Origin: Cetobacterium sp. UBA6069
Lineage (GTDB): Bacteria; Fusobacteriota; Fusobacteriia; Fusobacteriales; Fusobacteriaceae
NCBI GenBank assembly: GCA_002428805.1
Contig: DIXX01000003.1
Location: 69,507-76,991, forward strand
DNA: 7,485 nt
Reading direction: 5' to 3'
Positions 6,041-7,485 of the stretch are shown here, one piece after another (within the stretch, counting starts at the first letter, position 1; each line of letters begins with the position of its first letter). Under the pieces are notes generated by a model that was not told the DNA's origin, ran no database searches, and saw only the letters and a program-made list of their open reading frames with translations. The translations under genes were made by a program, and so were the position numbers.

Positions 6041-7485
6041 ATGTTAAATCAAGAAATTTTCAATGCTATGACTATCAAATTAACTGCCCATGATATTCCT
6101 TTAGAGACTCTAAAATTTGATCCTAAAATCAGAAGAGCTCCTAAAAGAGTTGTTCATTTAGAAAAGGATGAGATTGCTCTCTCTCTAAAAAATGCTCTTA
6201 GATATATTCCAGAAGAGTTTCACGAAATGCTTGCACCTGAGTTTTTAGACGAACTTCAAACTTACGGAAGAATCTATGGATATAGATTTAGACCAACTGG
6301 TAACATCTATGGTAAACCTATATTTGAATACGAAGGGAAATGTACTGATGCTAAAGCTATTCAAGTTATGATTGATAATAACCTTGATTTTGATATCGCT
6401 CTTTATCCTTATGAACTTGTTACTTATGGTGAAACAGGACAAGTTTGTCAAAACTGGATGCAATATAGATTAATTAAAAAATATTTAGAAAATATAACTA
6501 TGGACCAAACTCTTGTTGTAGCTTCTGGTCATCCTACTGGAGTTTTTAAATCCCACCCTTCTGCTCCTAGAGTTATAATAACTAATGCTCTTATGATTGG
6601 AGCTTTTGATGATTATGATAACTGGGCAAGAGCTGCTGCACTTGGAGTGGCTAACTATGGTCAGATGACAGCCGGTGGATGGATGTATATTGGCCCACAG
6701 GGAATTGTTCATGGAACTTATTCAACAATTTTAAATGCAGGTAGACTTTTCTGTGGTGTTCCTGCTGATGGAGATTTAGCTGGAAAACTTTTTGTTACTT
6801 CAGGTCTTGGTGGAATGAGTGGAGCTCAAGGAAAAGCTACTGTAATAGCTAAAGGAGTTTCTATTATCGCAGAGGTAGATCTATCTAGAATTCAAACTAG
6901 ATTAGAGCAAGGATGGATAAACAGGTTCCTTTCTACTCCTGCAGAGGCATTCGCTTTGGCAAAAGAAAAAATAGATTCTAAAACTCCATATGCTATAGCT
7001 TATCACGGTAACATTGTAGATTTATTAGAATATGCTGATAAAAACAACATTCATATAGATTTATTATCTGATCAAACCTCTTGTCATGCTGTTTATGATG
7101 GTGGATATTGTCCTGTTGGAATAACATTTGAAGAGAGAACTAGACTTCTAGCTGAAGATAGAAAAACCTTTAGAAAATTAGTTGATGAAACTTTAGAAAA
7201 ACACTATAAGGTTATTAAAAATTTAACTGATAAAGGTGTATATTTCTTTGATTATGGTAACAGCTTCTTAAAATCTATATATGATATAGGTATTAAAGAA
7301 ATCTCAAAAAATGGAAGAGATGATAAAGGCGGATTTATATTCCCATCATATGTTGAAGATATTTTAGGTCCTGAATTATTTGATTATGGTTACGGTCCTT
7401 TCAGATGGGTTTGTTTATCTGGAAAAAAAGAGGATCTACTTAAAACCGACGCTGCTGCTTTAGAATTAGTTGATCCAAATAGAAG
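6041..7485 (+). CDS. hutU: Urocanate hydratase (urocanase), long form, 3' end cut by the window
   Basis: The visible 481 codons are open to the window edge. The cytosolic NAD+-dependent enzyme converts urocanate to imidazolone propionate in histidine degradation. Recognisable blocks are YGETGQVCQNW (129-139), SGHPTGVF (162-169), YGQMTAGGWMYIGPQGIVHGT (206-226), VTSGLGGMSGAQGKA (252-266) near the NAD+ site, YHGN (321-324), SDQTSCHAVYDGGY (344-357), FFDYGNSFL (402-410) and GPFRWVCLSG (452-461). In the short Pseudomonas/Bacillus form, GPFRW comes about residue 415. Here it begins at 452, and wording such as SDQTSCH and FRWVC resembles the animal-type long form of roughly 670 residues. The position I align with the short form's catalytic Cys (FC.G.GPFRW) is Asp448. 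The ATG follows GGAGGAG (6031-6037). It is divergent from the arginine operon; other hut genes may follow outside the window. Confidence 0.95.
   Translation, partial: MLNQEIFNAMTIKLTAHDIPLETLKFDPKIRRAPKRVVHLEKDEIALSLKNALRYIPEEFHEMLAPEFLDELQTYGRIYGYRFRPTGNIYGKPIFEYEGKCTDAKAIQVMIDNNLDFDIALYPYELVTYGETGQVCQNWMQYRLIKKYLENITMDQTLVVASGHPTGVFKSHPSAPRVIITNALMIGAFDDYDNWARAAALGVANYGQMTAGGWMYIGPQGIVHGTYSTILNAGRLFCGVPADGDLAGKLFVTSGLGGMSGAQGKATVIAKGVSIIAEVDLSRIQTRLEQGWINRFLSTPAEAFALAKEKIDSKTPYAIAYHGNIVDLLEYADKNNIHIDLLSDQTSCHAVYDGGYCPVGITFEERTRLLAEDRKTFRKLVDETLEKHYKVIKNLTDKGVYFFDYGNSFLKSIYDIGIKEISKNGRDDKGGFIFPSYVEDILGPELFDYGYGPFRWVCLSGKKEDLLKTDAAALELVDPNR

Noticed and set aside
6245..6712. Minus-strand open frames inside hutU (6245-6463 and 6485-6712)
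   Set aside because: Both are antisense to a well-conserved urocanase reading frame and rich in Ser/Ile/Asn as expected of a shadow frame; neither resembles a known protein.

Overview
The window is AT-rich, densely coding DNA that most likely comes from the phylum Fusobacteriota (a Fusobacterium or Cetobacterium relative). The basis is the overall composition, the near-exclusive use of AGA for arginine, strong GGAGG ribosome sites, a non-lipoprotein periplasmic binding protein implying an outer membrane, and a long-form urocanase. This is inference; no phylogenetic marker is present. I see no mobile element, CRISPR array, tRNA or rRNA.

Region 1 (about 1-3680, minus strand) is a lysine/aspartate-family operon: lysC (aspartokinase), asd (aspartate-semialdehyde dehydrogenase) and a class I/II aminotransferase, separated by 13 and 14 bp. 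A complete lysine riboswitch (L box) with an intrinsic terminator precedes lysC, driven by a near-consensus promoter whose -35 box overlaps the argG stop codon. The aptamer's closing helix and the terminator share complementary strands, so the antitermination mechanism can be read directly.

Region 2 (3677-5882, minus strand) is a second operon: an amino-acid-binding periplasmic protein (SBP family 3) followed 10 bp later by argG (argininosuccinate synthase). Its leader of about 240 nt has a strong promoter, a 33-codon small ORF with a good ribosome site, a long imperfect stem-loop and an intrinsic terminator placed before the first structural gene. That layout is expected of a conditional attenuator. 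I recognise no known riboswitch or T-box in it, and it is the best candidate here for something undescribed. argG has no terminator of its own, so its transcripts should run into the lysine riboswitch.

Region 3 (5883-7485, plus strand) is a divergent control region with inverted repeats, followed by the first 481 codons of urocanate hydratase (hutU, histidine degradation), cut by the window edge. The genes therefore make lysine precursors, import an amino acid and make arginine, and degrade histidine. The two biosynthetic operons appear to be controlled mainly by RNA leaders.
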